Source of the DNA: an uncultured Ruminococcus sp.
Lineage (GTDB): Bacteria > Bacillota > Clostridia > Oscillospirales > Acutalibacteraceae
NCBI GenBank assembly: GCA_902766885.1
Contig: CACXFS010000016.1
Span: 1 to 53,908, forward strand
DNA: 53,908 bases
Direction: 5' to 3'
Below the pieces are notes generated by a model. That model did not search any database. It saw only the letters and a program-made list of their open reading frames with translations, and had not been told where the DNA came from. Positions within the stretch are counted from its first letter, which is position 1; each line of letters starts with the position of its first letter. Below are positions 42,606 to 52,319 of the stretch, one piece after another. The position numbers and the translations under genes are program-made.

Positions 42606-43160
42606 ATGGCATACGAAAACAGAAATGCAGCTTATGATTTGAGTCTTTTTGACGAAGATGTTGCCTATTCAAACGGTTCGGCTTTGCCAAAGCGCAAAGA
42701 ACAGGAAGTACATAAGAAGCAAACAAAGAGAAAAACAAAAACTACAGGCAAGGTTGTAACTCTTCCCGAGGAAGAACTTCACAAAATCCGCCGTCGTAAG
42801 CATAATCCGCTTAAGCTTGCTTTGGGCAGTATCGGCGGTGCGGCAGTTGCAGTAGTAATCGGTTTCATTATTGTGGGACAGGTTCAGCTTACGGAACTTA
42901 ATCAGGAAATTATTACGGCAAAGTCATTGCTTGCAGATTCCCAGAGTATTTATACTCAGAATCAGATGAAGGTTGAATCAAAGCTTTCAAATGCTGAGAT
43001 TGAGGAGTATGCCGAGGATGTGCTTGGTATGACCAAAGCATCAAACGCACAGAAAGAATTTGTTACTCTTTCGGGCGGTGACAAAGCAGAGGTTTCTGCT
43101 CAGGAAAGTGATAATCTTTTTACTCAGTTTATTGATTCCATTAAAAATCTTTGGTCATAA
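42606..43160 (+). CDS. ftsL: FtsL-like cell division protein
   Basis: 184 residues: a basic cytoplasmic N-terminus (about 1-72), one membrane helix (about 78-98, LALGSIGGAAVAVVIGFIIVG) and a short external coiled coil (about 99-140, QLTELNQEIITAKSLLADSQSIYTQNQMKVESKLSNAEIEEYAEDVLGM) ending in the EYAEDVLGM-type motif seen in FtsL/DivIC proteins. Position between rsmH and the division PBP supports FtsL, whose sequence is poorly conserved. A terminator follows, unusual inside this cluster. Confidence 0.75.
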   Translation: MAYENRNAAYDLSLFDEDVAYSNGSALPKRKEQEVHKKQTKRKTKTTGKVVTLPEEELHKIRRRKHNPLKLALGSIGGAAVAVVIGFIIVGQVQLTELNQEIITAKSLLADSQSIYTQNQMKVESKLSNAEIEEYAEDVLGMTKASNAQKEFVTLSGGDKAEVSAQESDNLFTQFIDSIKNLWS

Positions 43161-43199
43161 CATTCATTTCAATTTAATAAATATGTTATGAAAGAATGA

Positions 43200-43228
43200 G
43201 AGTTAAGACTGCGTCTTGACTCTTTTTT
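43200..43228 (+). terminator. terminator between ftsL-like and PBP genes
   Basis: A 10-bp stem GAGTTAAGAC / GTCTTGACTC (one G-U pair), 3-base loop, followed by TTTTTT. Strong, so the PBP gene probably has separate control. Confidence 0.8.
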
Positions 43229-43262
43229 CGGTATATATACGGTGTAGAACGTAAATCAGATT

Positions 43263-43277
43263 GCGGAGGTACTCCGC
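43263..43277 (+). other. short hairpin ahead of the PBP ribosome site
   Basis: Perfect GCGGAG-gta-CTCCGC hairpin 10 bases before the GAAGGAG ribosome site of the PBP gene. Its left arm contains a GGAG sequence; a translational role is possible but unproven. Confidence 0.4.
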
Positions 43278-43299
43278 TTGCGGTAGAAGGAGAATTGTT

Positions 43300-45567
43300 T
43301 TGGAAAATAACGGTAATATACGCAAAAATTCAAAAAAAGCCGCAAAAGGTCCCAACCAGCGTTTAAGACAGCGCACTGCTGTACTTATTATATTGATATT
43401 GGTAGTAGGTTTCGGTGCGGCAATCGCAAGACTCGGCTATCTTACTATTGTTCAGGGCAGCTCACTTCAGGAGGCTGCTGTCGGACAGCAGCTCAAGGAT
43501 ACAACTATTCCTGCAAAGCGTGGTACAATCTACGATGCAAACGGAAAGGTGCTTGCTGAAAGTGCGTCGGTGTGGCAGGTTGTAATGGCCCCGATTTATT
43601 TTGAAAATGATGAACAGAGAAAGGCAGCAGCAGAAGGACTGTCGGAAATTCTCGGCCTTGATTACGATAATGTTTACGAAAAGACAACTCAGGAAAGCTA
43701 CTATGTTGTAGTTAAGCGTAAAATTGAGGTCGAAGCGAGGGATAAGGTTCTTGAGCTTATCGACACGCTCTCGGAAAAATACGACTGCGGCAACGTAATT
43801 CAGCTGCTTGATGACTACAAGCGTTATTATCCGCAGAATGACCTTGCCTCTTGCGTAATCGGCTTTACCGGCAGTGATGAGCAGGGACTCGAGGGCGTTG
43901 AATATCAGTACGACGACTATCTTTCGGGAACTCCGGGAAGAATAGTAACGGCTAAAAATGCAAGAGGAACGGATATGCCGTTCCAGTATGAACAGAATGT
44001 TGAGGCAGAGGACGGCAACAACATTTATCTTACGATAGATGAAACGGTGCAGTCCATCTGCGAAAAATATATGAAGCAGGGAATTGTGGACAATAACGTG
44101 CTAAACAGAGGCGTTTGTATTGCAATGGACGTAAACACAGGCGCAATCCTTGCTATGGTTACGGTTGACGGCTACGACCTTAACGACCCGTACACTCTGC
44201 CAAAGGAAACTCAGAAGAAAATTGATGCACTTGCAAAAGATAAACAGGCGCAGGCAGAAAGCGAAGCACTCTCGGCAATGTGGCGTAACAAGGCTATCAC
44301 AGATACCTATATGCCCGGTTCGGTATTCAAAATGTGTACTGCCTCAATGGCGCTTGAGGAGGGCAAGGTGAACGACAACAGCACCTTTACCTGCGGCGGC
44401 TCAATGGTAGTAAGCGACAAGACTATCCACTGTCACGCTCTCGGCGGTCACGGAACGCAGAACTTTGTTCAGGCAATCTGTAACTCCTGCAACCCTGCGT
44501 TTATCCAGATAGGTCAGCTTATCGGTATGAATAAATTCTGTCAGTATTATCAGGGCTTTGGTTTCTCACAGAAAACAGGAATCGACCTCCCCGGTGAGGC
44601 AGAGGACAGCTTCTGGGCGGAGGGCACTATGACCGATGTTGACCTTGCGGTTGCATCCTTCGGTCAGAACTTCTCAATCACGCCTATTCAGATGATAACA
44701 GCCTGCGCAGCCGTAGCAAACGGCGGATATGTTCTTCAGCCCTACGTTGTTTCAAAGATAACCGACTCTGACGGCAACGTAATTAAGAATGTTGAAAAAA
44801 AGGTGAAGCGTCAGGTTATTTCAAAAGAAACCTCCGATAAGATGAACGAAATTCTCGGATACAATACTTCAACGGCAGGCGCAACAGCAGGCTATGTTGC
44901 GGGCTACAAGGTAGCAGGTAAGACAGGTACGTCTGAAAAAATAGGCTCAAAGGTTGAAAGTACTTTCAGCGAGGACTATATCGCTTCATTCTGCGGATAT
45001 GCACCTGCGGATGACCCGCAGATTGCAATGCTTGTGTTCTTCGACACACCGTCAGGCGACGCATACTACGGTTCGCAGGTTGCTTCTCCGGTATTCATTA
45101 ATATTATGTCTGAAGTACTTCCGTATCTTGAAATCAAGACGGAGTACACCGACAGCGAGCTTGAATACGTTGACGTTTCGGCAGGCGATTACACGGGAAT
45201 GACTGTTTCAGAGGCTGAAACGGCAGCACAGAACGACGGCTTTACGACAACCGTAAAGGGTGAAGGGGATAAGGTAATAGCACAGATACCGTCTGTTTCT
45301 TCAAAAATCCCGACGGGCGGAAACGTGGTTCTGTATACCGATGATACAAGCAAGAGCGAAACGGTAATGGTTCCTAACCTCGTCGGATACTCGGCGTCGG
45401 AGGTTAACAGCGTTGCAAGTTCATATGGCTTGAACGTAAGCTTCTCGGGTGCGTCCGATACGGGTGTTGTCAGCACGTCACAGGATATTGCAGAGGGAAC
45501 GTCGGTAAGTCCGGGTACGGTAATTACTGTAACATTTTCTTCTTCGACAACAACGTTCAATGACTGA
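43300..45567 (+). CDS. PASTA-domain transpeptidase (FtsI/SpoVD-type PBP)
   Basis: 755 residues: one N-terminal membrane helix (about 25-50), a dimerisation region (TIPAKRGTIYDANGKVLAES, class B PBP hallmark), transpeptidase with Ser341-x-x-Lys344 (PGSVFK), Ser396-Cys-Asn and Lys541-Thr-Gly-Thr (AGKTGTSEK), and two PASTA domains at the C-terminus (about 625-755). It crosslinks septal or spore cortex peptidoglycan. PASTA domains recall SpoVD/PBP2B; the cluster position suits the division enzyme. TTG start at 43300 follows GAAGGAG; a TTG at 43261 would put that site inside the gene. Confidence 0.9.
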   Translation: MENNGNIRKNSKKAAKGPNQRLRQRTAVLIILILVVGFGAAIARLGYLTIVQGSSLQEAAVGQQLKDTTIPAKRGTIYDANGKVLAESASVWQVVMAPIYFENDEQRKAAAEGLSEILGLDYDNVYEKTTQESYYVVVKRKIEVEARDKVLELIDTLSEKYDCGNVIQLLDDYKRYYPQNDLASCVIGFTGSDEQGLEGVEYQYDDYLSGTPGRIVTAKNARGTDMPFQYEQNVEAEDGNNIYLTIDETVQSICEKYMKQGIVDNNVLNRGVCIAMDVNTGAILAMVTVDGYDLNDPYTLPKETQKKIDALAKDKQAQAESEALSAMWRNKAITDTYMPGSVFKMCTASMALEEGKVNDNSTFTCGGSMVVSDKTIHCHALGGHGTQNFVQAICNSCNPAFIQIGQLIGMNKFCQYYQGFGFSQKTGIDLPGEAEDSFWAEGTMTDVDLAVASFGQNFSITPIQMITACAAVANGGYVLQPYVVSKITDSDGNVIKNVEKKVKRQVISKETSDKMNEILGYNTSTAGATAGYVAGYKVAGKTGTSEKIGSKVESTFSEDYIASFCGYAPADDPQIAMLVFFDTPSGDAYYGSQVASPVFINIMSEVLPYLEIKTEYTDSELEYVDVSAGDYTGMTVSEAETAAQNDGFTTTVKGEGDKVIAQIPSVSSKIPTGGNVVLYTDDTSKSETVMVPNLVGYSASEVNSVASSYGLNVSFSGASDTGVVSTSQDIAEGTSVSPGTVITVTFSSSTTTFND

Positions 45568-45577
45568 TAAATATATG

Positions 45578-45620
45578 ACCGATGCGGGTAAAGCGTAAAA
45601 ACGCTTTGCCCAAAATCGGT
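45578..45620. repeat. 43-bp interrupted palindrome between PBP and mraY genes
   Basis: Outer arms ACCGAT / ATCGGT and inner arms GGGTAAAGCGT / ACGCTTTGCCC (one G-T pair) around AAAA. No T tract follows, so it does not look like an ordinary terminator. Confidence 0.6.
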
Positions 45621-45647
45621 TTAATACGTCTGAAAGGATAGATAATT

Positions 45648-46679
45648 ATGATGATTTACGGAATATGGACTTTTTGTGCGGCACTGGCGGCGTTTATTAT
45701 TTCCGCCGTGCTCGGAAGATTTTTAATCCCGTATCTTCACAAGCTTAATTTTGGCCAGACAATTCTCGACATCGGTCCGAGCTGGCACAAAAATAAGCAG
45801 GGCACTCCCACAATGGGCGGAATAATGTTCATTGCGGCAATCACGGTTGTTACTATAATCAGCACAATTGTCTATATCTTTACAGGCGCTGATTTTATCA
45901 ACACATATTTTGCCGATATTCCCAAAGAAAGCCTTTTGATTTTTGCCGGCTTAGGTCTTGCTCTTGCAAACGGGCTTATCGGCTTTATAGACGACTATAT
46001 CAAGGTTGTCAAAAAACGCAACCTCGGCTTAACTGCAAAACAGAAGCTGGTGTTTCAGTTTGCAGTTGCGGCAATTTACCTTGCAGTTTTAGGATTTTTC
46101 GGTTGTGACACCGCTACAATAATTCCGTTTGTCGGCGAAGTTGACCTCGGATTTTTCTATTATATCATTGCCGCTGTTGCAATTGTCGGCATAGTCAATT
46201 CGGTAAACCTTACCGACGGAGTTGACGGACTTGACGGCTCAATAACATTCTTTGCCTGCGTTTCGTTTATGCTGATTGCAAGTATGCTCGACAGCCTCGG
46301 ACTTACTGCAATGTGCGCTGCAAGTTGCGGCGCTTGCCTTGGTTTCCTCGTGTGGAACTTCCACCCTGCAAAGGTGTTTATGGGCGACACAGGCTCGCTG
46401 TTCCTCGGAGGACTTGTATGCGCTCTTGCGTTTGCTATGGATATGCCCATTCTTCTTATTCCTGTCGGCATTGTCTACATTGCAGAGGAGCTTTCGGTTA
46501 TACTTCAGGTAAGCTACTTCAAGCTCACTCACGGCAAAAGACTTTTCAAGATGAGCCCGATTCACCACCACTTTGAAATGTGCGGCTGGAGCGAGGTCAA
46601 AATCGTTGCAGTGTTCAGTGCAGTAACAGCCGTTTTCGGTGCAGTTGCATTTGCACTCGTGTATTTCGGCGTGAAATAG
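45648..46679 (+). CDS. mraY: phospho-N-acetylmuramoyl-pentapeptide transferase
   Basis: 343 residues, about ten membrane segments, with family motifs [34 protein letters not shown] (catalytic Asp pair), [23 protein letters not shown] and SPIHHHFEM. It links UDP-MurNAc-pentapeptide to undecaprenyl phosphate, forming lipid I. murD, which often follows, is absent; ftsW comes next after a hairpin repeat. Confidence 0.97.
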   Translation: MMIYGIWTFCAALAAFIISAVLGRFLIPYLHKLNFGQTILDIGPSWHKNKQGTPTMGGIMFIAAITVVTIISTIVYIFTGADFINTYFADIPKESLLIFAGLGLALANGLIGFIDDYIKVVKKRNLGLTAKQKLVFQFAVAAIYLAVLGFFGCDTATIIPFVGEVDLGFFYYIIAAVAIVGIVNSVNLTDGVDGLDGSITFFACVSFMLIASMLDSLGLTAMCAASCGACLGFLVWNFHPAKVFMGDTGSLFLGGLVCALAFAMDMPILLIPVGIVYIAEELSVILQVSYFKLTHGKRLFKMSPIHHHFEMCGWSEVKIVAVFSAVTAVFGAVAFALVYFGVK

Positions 46680-46710
46680 TTTTATCGGTGAATATATTTT
46701 ATTAATCAAA

Positions 46711-46789
46711 TGTAGGGAATGGTCTTGACCATTCCGATATCTACAGAAACATCATCTGAAATACGGAACGGTCAAGACCGTTCCCTACA
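46711..46789. repeat. 79-bp TGTAGGG hairpin element ahead of ftsW
   Basis: The ends TGTAGGGAAtGG and its inverse, ending CCGTTCCCTACA, form roughly 24-bp inverted arms with two mismatches around 30 bases. Each arm is itself palindromic (GGTC-tt-GACC / GGTC-aa-GACC). Another member of the window's TGTAGGG palindrome style. Confidence 0.65.
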
Positions 46790-46831
46790 CAAATGATTGC
46801 ATTTATATTATAAAAAGGAGGGAAAAACCGT

Positions 46832-48088
46832 ATGGCTCCAAACAAAAGAATGATGCTAAAAGCAGACATTAACAGAATCTACGATGACGAATACTATTCG
46901 GAGCAGAAAATCAAACAGGAAAAGTTTTTCGTTCGTCCCTCCCGTCAGCGCAAAATGAAGAAAACAAAGTGGTTTGCAATCGGAATGGGAATTGACTTGC
47001 CTTTCTGCATCATAATCCTTATTCTGCTTACAATCGGAACGATAATGATGTTCTCTGCAAGCTATGCGTTTTCCTATTATACACAGGGCGACAGCTACTA
47101 TTTTCTTACAAGACAGCTTATTTTTATAGCAATCGGTCTTGCGGCTATGGTTGTAATGTCGTTTTTCAACTACAATAAGCTCCACAAAATTGCTCCTATT
47201 GTCCTCGGAATTTCGTATCTTGCACTTATGATAGTGCTTATTCTTCCGGGTGACAACGGCGTAAAGCGTTGGATTCCGCTCGGACTGTTCAATGTTCAGC
47301 CTTCCGAAATTGCAAAGTTTGCAATCATTCTGTTTTTTGCACACTGGGCGAGCAAGTATTACAACAAAATGCAGTTTGCACGCTACAGCGTTCTGCCCGG
47401 AGTCATAGTGTTCGGAACAACAGCCTTGCTTTTGTTCCTTGAGCCTCACTATTCGGGTATTGTAATTCTCGGAATCCTAACAGTGCTTATGCTCTACATA
47501 GGCGGAATGAAAACGAAATATCTGTTCATAGGCTTTGTCCTTATGGTCGGAGTTGTGCTTATACTTGCAATGACGGGCGGTTTGTCCTACGCAATGAGCC
47601 GTATGGACGGCTGGGGACAGGCGCTTATCTACACCGACGAGGATATGTGGCAGACAACGTGGCAGACGAGAAATTCACTCTACGCAATCGGCTCGGGCGG
47701 TTTGTGGGGACTCGGACTCGGACAGTCACGCCAGAAATATCTTTATCTTCCCGAACCGCAGAACGACTTTATTTTTGCAATTGTTGTTGAAGAACTCGGC
47801 TTTATCGGCGCAACAATGATTCTCCTTATTTTCGCATTACTTGTATGGAGAGGAATAACGCTTTCGCTCCGTGCAAAGGATAAATTCGGAAAGCTCCTCG
47901 GCATAGGACTTACCTCGCAGATTGGTATTCAGGTTGTGCTGAATATCCTTGTAATTACCGACTGGCTTCCGAACACAGGTATCAGCCTGCCGTTTTTCAG
48001 CTACGGTGGCAGTTCGCTGATTATGCTGCTTGCGCAGATGGGTATAGTGCTTTCAATTTCAAGAACAGCAAATATTGAAAGACAGTAA
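46832..48088 (+). CDS. ftsW: SEDS-family glycosyltransferase FtsW (or SpoVE)
   Basis: 418 residues: a charged cytoplasmic N-terminus of about 48 residues, then ten membrane segments with ILPGDNGVKRWIPLGLFNVQPSEIAKFAIILFFA, YLPEPQNDFIFAIVVEELGFIGA and TGISLPFFSYGGSSL, all SEDS hallmarks. FtsW polymerises lipid II with its partner PBP encoded upstream. FtsW and SpoVE cannot be separated by sequence here; the cluster position suggests division. AAGGAGGG before the ATG. Confidence 0.93.
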   Translation: MAPNKRMMLKADINRIYDDEYYSEQKIKQEKFFVRPSRQRKMKKTKWFAIGMGIDLPFCIIILILLTIGTIMMFSASYAFSYYTQGDSYYFLTRQLIFIAIGLAAMVVMSFFNYNKLHKIAPIVLGISYLALMIVLILPGDNGVKRWIPLGLFNVQPSEIAKFAIILFFAHWASKYYNKMQFARYSVLPGVIVFGTTALLLFLEPHYSGIVILGILTVLMLYIGGMKTKYLFIGFVLMVGVVLILAMTGGLSYAMSRMDGWGQALIYTDEDMWQTTWQTRNSLYAIGSGGLWGLGLGQSRQKYLYLPEPQNDFIFAIVVEELGFIGATMILLIFALLVWRGITLSLRAKDKFGKLLGIGLTSQIGIQVVLNILVITDWLPNTGISLPFFSYGGSSLIMLLAQMGIVLSISRTANIERQ

Positions 48089-48107
48089 TATATACGGAGG
48101 AATGTAT

Positions 48108-49226
48108 ATGAAAGTTTTGCTTGCCGGCGGCGGTACGGCAGGACACATCAATCCTGCACTTGCAATCGCAGGCTACATCAAAAAGAAACGCCCGGAAACC
48201 GAATTTCTGTTTATCGGCAACCGTGACGGAATGGAGCAAAGGCTCGTTCCGCAGGCAGGATTTGAGATTAAGTCGATAACAATCAGCGGCTTTAAGAGAA
48301 GCTTTTCACCGAAAAGTATGGTTGAGAACGTAAAGACCGTTACAAGAACGTTTACGTCATCTCACGAGGCTAAGAAAATCATCTCGGAGTTCAAGCCTGA
48401 TATCTGCATAGGTACGGGCGGCTACGTTTCGGGACCTGTTATCAGAACGGCGTCAAAAATGGGGATACCCTGCATAATCCACGAGCAGAACGCATATCCC
48501 GGCGTTACAAACAAAATGCTTGCAAAGAGTGTCAACAAGGTAATGCTTGCAGTGCCCGATGCTAAAAAGTATTTTGAGAAGGCTGACTTTGTCGTTACGG
48601 GAAATCCCGTAAGAGGCGACATTCTCACGGCAGACAAAGAGGAGTCAAGAGCCGAGCTTAAGCTTGACGAACGTCCGATGATTCTATCGTTCGGCGGAAG
48701 CCTTGGCGCAAGAAAAATCAACGAAGCCGTAGCCGATATTGTTGCACGAAGCGGCAAAGACGGCAGATATCAGCATATTCACGCCTACGGAAAATACGGC
48801 GACTGGTTCCCCGACCTTGTAAAGGAAAAGGGAACGGATATTTCGCAGTGTGATAACCTCGATATCAGACCGTACATTGACAATATGCCGACTTGTATGG
48901 CGGCGGCAGACCTTGTAATCTGCCGTGCAGGCGCAATTACCCTCAGCGAAATTCAGGCTATGGGCAAGCCCGCAATACTGATTCCGTCACCGAATGTTGC
49001 GGAAAACCATCAGTACCACAACGCAATGGCTCTTGTAAACGCTGGAGCTGCCGAGATAATCGAGGAATCAGAGCTTTCGGGCGAAACACTTATGAAAACA
49101 GTCGATAAGATGCTTTTAGACCCCGAAAAACTGAACACAATCAGCGAAAATTCACGCAAAATGGCAATTACCGACGCAAACGAGAGAATCTACTCGGTTG
49201 TCAAAAAAACACTCGGACTGGTATAA
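48108..49226 (+). CDS. murG: UDP-GlcNAc transferase MurG
   Basis: 372 residues with MKVLLAGGGTAGHINPALAIA, GTGGYVSGPV, HEQNAYPGVTNK, SFGGSLGARKINE and AAADLVICRAGAITLSEIQAMGKPAILIPSP (donor site). It converts lipid I to lipid II on the inner membrane face. The ATG at 48108 follows CGGAGG by seven bases and gives the family N-terminus; a start at 48075 would overlap ftsW. Confidence 0.97.
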   Translation: MKVLLAGGGTAGHINPALAIAGYIKKKRPETEFLFIGNRDGMEQRLVPQAGFEIKSITISGFKRSFSPKSMVENVKTVTRTFTSSHEAKKIISEFKPDICIGTGGYVSGPVIRTASKMGIPCIIHEQNAYPGVTNKMLAKSVNKVMLAVPDAKKYFEKADFVVTGNPVRGDILTADKEESRAELKLDERPMILSFGGSLGARKINEAVADIVARSGKDGRYQHIHAYGKYGDWFPDLVKEKGTDISQCDNLDIRPYIDNMPTCMAAADLVICRAGAITLSEIQAMGKPAILIPSPNVAENHQYHNAMALVNAGAAEIIEESELSGETLMKTVDKMLLDPEKLNTISENSRKMAITDANERIYSVVKKTLGLV

Positions 49227-49295
49227 TTTATCGTAGTAACATCGGCATAACTTCCTCATAGAATATAAAGGTATTCTTTTTGAGAGGGTGTTACT

Positions 49296-50549
49296 GTGTC
49301 AAAACTGCTTGTAACAGGAAGAAAAAAACTTGGCGGAGAGACATACGTTCAAGGAGCCAAAAACAGTGCGCTGCCTGTTCTTGCGGCAACGATACTTACA
49401 AAGGGCGAGAATGTAATCTACAATTGTCCTGACCTTTCCGATATTGAAGCATCTGCAAGAATACTGCGCTACCTTGGCTGTAAGGTCAGCAGAAGCGGAA
49501 GTACTGTGCTTGTAAACTGCGATACAATTGATAAATACGATATACCCGACGAGCTTATGCGCAAAACGAGAAGCTCAATTATCTTCCTCGGTGCAATTCT
49601 TGCACGAACAGGCAGGGCAAAAATGAGCTTTCCCGGCGGTTGTGAAATAGGTCTGCGGCCTATTGATATGCACCTTAAGGCACTTCGTGAAATGGGTGCC
49701 GATATTCGTGAAAAGCACGGTTACCTTGACTGCACAGCGCCAAAGGGACTCAAGGGAAATAAAATTTCTCTTTCGTTTCCGAGCGTCGGCGCAACCGAGG
49801 ACATAATGATAGCCGCCTGTCTTGCAGACGGCACAACAACAATTACAAATGCCGCAAGAGAGCCCGAAATCTGCGATCTTGCAGATTTTCTCAACAAATG
49901 CGGAGCAAAAATTTACGGAGCAGGAGAGGGCGTTGTCGTAATCGAGGGAGTCAAATCGCTCAGTCCGACAAGTCACTCGATAATTCCCGACAGAATAGTC
50001 TGTGCAACGCTTATGGCGTGTGCCGCTGTTACCGGCTCAAAGATAATCCTTGACGGAGTAATTTGCAGCCACCTTGCGTCTGTAATTCCGGTTTTTGAGG
50101 ATGCAGGCTGTAAAATCAGGTGCTGCAACGGAACTCTTGAATTTACTGCTCCCGAAAAATTAAAAGCTATGAAAACTGTTCGCACAATGCCCTATCCGGG
50201 ATTTCCGACAGACGCACAGGCACCCTTGCTTGCTGTGTCCTGCATAGCCGACGGAACGACGGTTTTTGTTGAAAACATATTTGAAAACCGCTACAGACAT
50301 ACGGGTGAGCTTATCCGAATGGGTGCAAACATAAAAACAGTCGGAAAAGTTGCCGTAGTCGAGGGCGTAAAATCTCTTTACGGTGCGCCTGTTGAGGCTA
50401 CCGATTTGCGTGGAGCGGCTGCACTTGTAGTCGCAGGACTGAGTGCCGAGTCACAGACGGAAATCAGCGGAGTGAGATACCTTGAGCGAGGGTACGAAAA
50501 CCTTGAGCTTACGCTGTCTGCTCTCGGTGCCGACATAAAAAAGATTTAG
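49296..50549 (+). CDS. murA: UDP-GlcNAc 1-carboxyvinyltransferase MurA
   Basis: 417 residues of the EPSP synthase fold: GAKNSALPVLAATIL near the start, the active-site loop FPGGCEIGLRP with the catalytic Cys (the residue fosfomycin alkylates), and FPTDAQAPLLAVSCIADGTT. It performs the first committed step of peptidoglycan synthesis. GTG start after GAGAGGGTG. Its TAG stop is the junction with a RepA copy. Presence of Cys rather than Asp predicts fosfomycin sensitivity (inference). Confidence 0.96.
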   Translation: MSKLLVTGRKKLGGETYVQGAKNSALPVLAATILTKGENVIYNCPDLSDIEASARILRYLGCKVSRSGSTVLVNCDTIDKYDIPDELMRKTRSSIIFLGAILARTGRAKMSFPGGCEIGLRPIDMHLKALREMGADIREKHGYLDCTAPKGLKGNKISLSFPSVGATEDIMIAACLADGTTTITNAAREPEICDLADFLNKCGAKIYGAGEGVVVIEGVKSLSPTSHSIIPDRIVCATLMACAAVTGSKIILDGVICSHLASVIPVFEDAGCKIRCCNGTLEFTAPEKLKAMKTVRTMPYPGFPTDAQAPLLAVSCIADGTTVFVENIFENRYRHTGELIRMGANIKTVGKVAVVEGVKSLYGAPVEATDLRGAAALVVAGLSAESQTEISGVRYLERGYENLELTLSALGADIKKI

Positions 50550-50645
50550 CCGAGTGCCTCGGCGGGCAAATCGAGTGTAAAGGTCACATATTTAGGTGAA
50601 AACGGCAGCCCGAATTATAGATTGATATATAGGTGACGTTTCGGG
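50549..50645 (+). repeat. RepA copy 3 (97 bp, rightward)
   Basis: Starts GCCGAGTGCCTCGGC on the last base of the murA stop codon, then GGGCAAATCGAGTG, AACGGCAGCCCGAATT and GGTGACGTTTCGGG. It runs into a perfect TTCGGGCGAC / GTCGCCCGAA hairpin (50640-50666). The unit ends about 20 bases before the ftsQ ribosome site. Confidence 0.75.
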
Positions 50646-50700
50646 CGACCACATCTGTCGCCCGAAGAAACCGAAACTTTAAGAAGGAGGAAGTTTGCCG

Positions 50701-52164
50701 ATGAGTGAAAGAAAAGAGCTTTCGTCAAAGGACAGAAAGCAGTTAGCCAAGCAGAGAAAATCAGCTGCAAAGCAGGCTCAGAAGTATCACAGGGAACAGG
50801 AAAAAAAGGCAAAAAAATCCTCTGCAACAGCTAAAAAACCGACAACTAAAAAGCATTCCTCAAGCAAGATTGAGGAGGCTGTCAATTCAGGAAAAACAGT
50901 AAAGTTTGAAAATATCAGCCGTGAAGAAAAATATATGCGTGAGAGCGAGGAGAGAATCAGAAACCTCGAACCGCAGGATTTTGACGACGGCTATTACATA
51001 GACGAATACGGTGCAAGACAAAAACAGGAACGCCGTGCAAAGGAAATTCATCAGCAGGAAAATGAAGTAATCCGCAGACGCAAAAAACCGATTACGCAAA
51101 AGCAGTTAAAAGTAAGACGTATCTTAATTTACAGTTCAATTTTCGCCGCAGTGCTTGTAATCGGCGTAGTGCTCAGCCTTACCGTCCTGTTCAAAACCGA
51201 GAAAATCGAGGTTGAGGGCGACAAGTATTATTACGAGGATCAAATAATCGCTTTCAGCGGAGTTGAACTCCAGCAGAATATAATAGTCGGAGCGTTCAGC
51301 AGTACTCCCGAAAACATTTCCGATAATCTTCCATATGTAGAAAAGGCAGAAATCAGCTTTTCAATTCCAGACACAATCACAATTAAAATCACGGATGCAG
51401 TACCGTCATACGTAATCAAAAACGGGGATAAATATCTTCTCATAAGCTCAAAGGGACGTATTCTCGACAGCGTTGACAGCAACGAGGACAAGCTCCCCGA
51501 GCTTAAATGCGACAAGCTAAAGAGCACAAATCCCGGGGATTATGTAACTTTCAGCGATGAAAACGTGCCCGACATTCTCGAGGATGTGTCAACAAGCCTT
51601 AAAGCAAACGATGTAAAGAATATTACTGCTTTTGACGTTACCGATACGGCAAATATCACACTTGAATACGACAAGCGAATCACAATTAACATCGGTCTTC
51701 CTGAGGATATCGACTATAAAATCAGAACGGCGATGACGATTATCAACGAAAAGCTTGACCCGAATAACACAGGCACAATTGCAGGAAAGCTTGACGTTTC
51801 TTCTTGCAACACAACAAAGGTGTCACGCTACAAGCCTGCCGAAACGGCAGTCCCCACAACAGCACCGTCAACAACTGCGCCTGCCGATTATTCGGACAGC
51901 AATCAGTATTATGACGACAGCTACACATGGAGTGAAGATACATACTCCGACGGTTCATATTCCGACGGGGGATATGTTGACAACGGCACGGAAAATTACG
52001 GCGAACCGTATGACAGCAACACTTATTCATACGACGGCACAAATGATTATTCGGCGCAGGGTGACTACAACGCTTACGGCGATGCAGGAGACAGCGCATA
52101 TCAGGATAATTATTACGGCGACGGCAATGTATATGCCAACGATGGAGTGTATAGTGCCGAATAA
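50701..52164 (+). CDS. ftsQ: FtsQ/DivIB cell division protein with long extensions
   Basis: 487 residues, well over the usual 230-300. A Lys/Arg/Glu-rich cytoplasmic N-terminus (about 140 residues) leads to one membrane helix (about 141-164), a POTRA domain (EKIEVEGDKYYYEDQIIAFSG), a beta domain (YVEKAEISFSIPDTITIKITDAVPSYVI) and then an external Thr/Pro linker with a tail of about 92 residues containing 19 Tyr, many Asp, Ser, Asn and Gly, and no Lys or Arg. FtsQ links early and late divisome proteins. The ATG at 50701 is chosen over TTG 50695; GGAGG precedes. Confidence 0.88.
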   Translation: MSERKELSSKDRKQLAKQRKSAAKQAQKYHREQEKKAKKSSATAKKPTTKKHSSSKIEEAVNSGKTVKFENISREEKYMRESEERIRNLEPQDFDDGYYIDEYGARQKQERRAKEIHQQENEVIRRRKKPITQKQLKVRRILIYSSIFAAVLVIGVVLSLTVLFKTEKIEVEGDKYYYEDQIIAFSGVELQQNIIVGAFSSTPENISDNLPYVEKAEISFSIPDTITIKITDAVPSYVIKNGDKYLLISSKGRILDSVDSNEDKLPELKCDKLKSTNPGDYVTFSDENVPDILEDVSTSLKANDVKNITAFDVTDTANITLEYDKRITINIGLPEDIDYKIRTAMTIINEKLDPNNTGTIAGKLDVSSCNTTKVSRYKPAETAVPTTAPSTTAPADYSDSNQYYDDSYTWSEDTYSDGSYSDGGYVDNGTENYGEPYDSNTYSYDGTNDYSAQGDYNAYGDAGDSAYQDNYYGDGNVYANDGVYSAE

Positions 52165-52208
52165 TTAAAAAATTGTCATTAAAAATGCAGAAAATCATAT
52201 TAAAAGCA

Positions 52209-52237
52209 TTGATATTTTTGCAAAAGTATGATAATAT
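52209..52237 (+). promoter_or_regulatory. candidate promoter of ftsZ
   Basis: TTGATA, 17 bp, TAATAT, within an AT-rich stretch that also has a TATAAT at 52244-52249. At least one promoter ahead of ftsZ is likely; the exact one is uncertain. Confidence 0.45.
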
Positions 52238-52319
52238 ATAGATTATAATTGTGTACTCTAAAATATTATGGAATTTTATCGCTATAAAGTGCTTAAAAGA
52301 TTTTAAGGAGGACGTAAAA

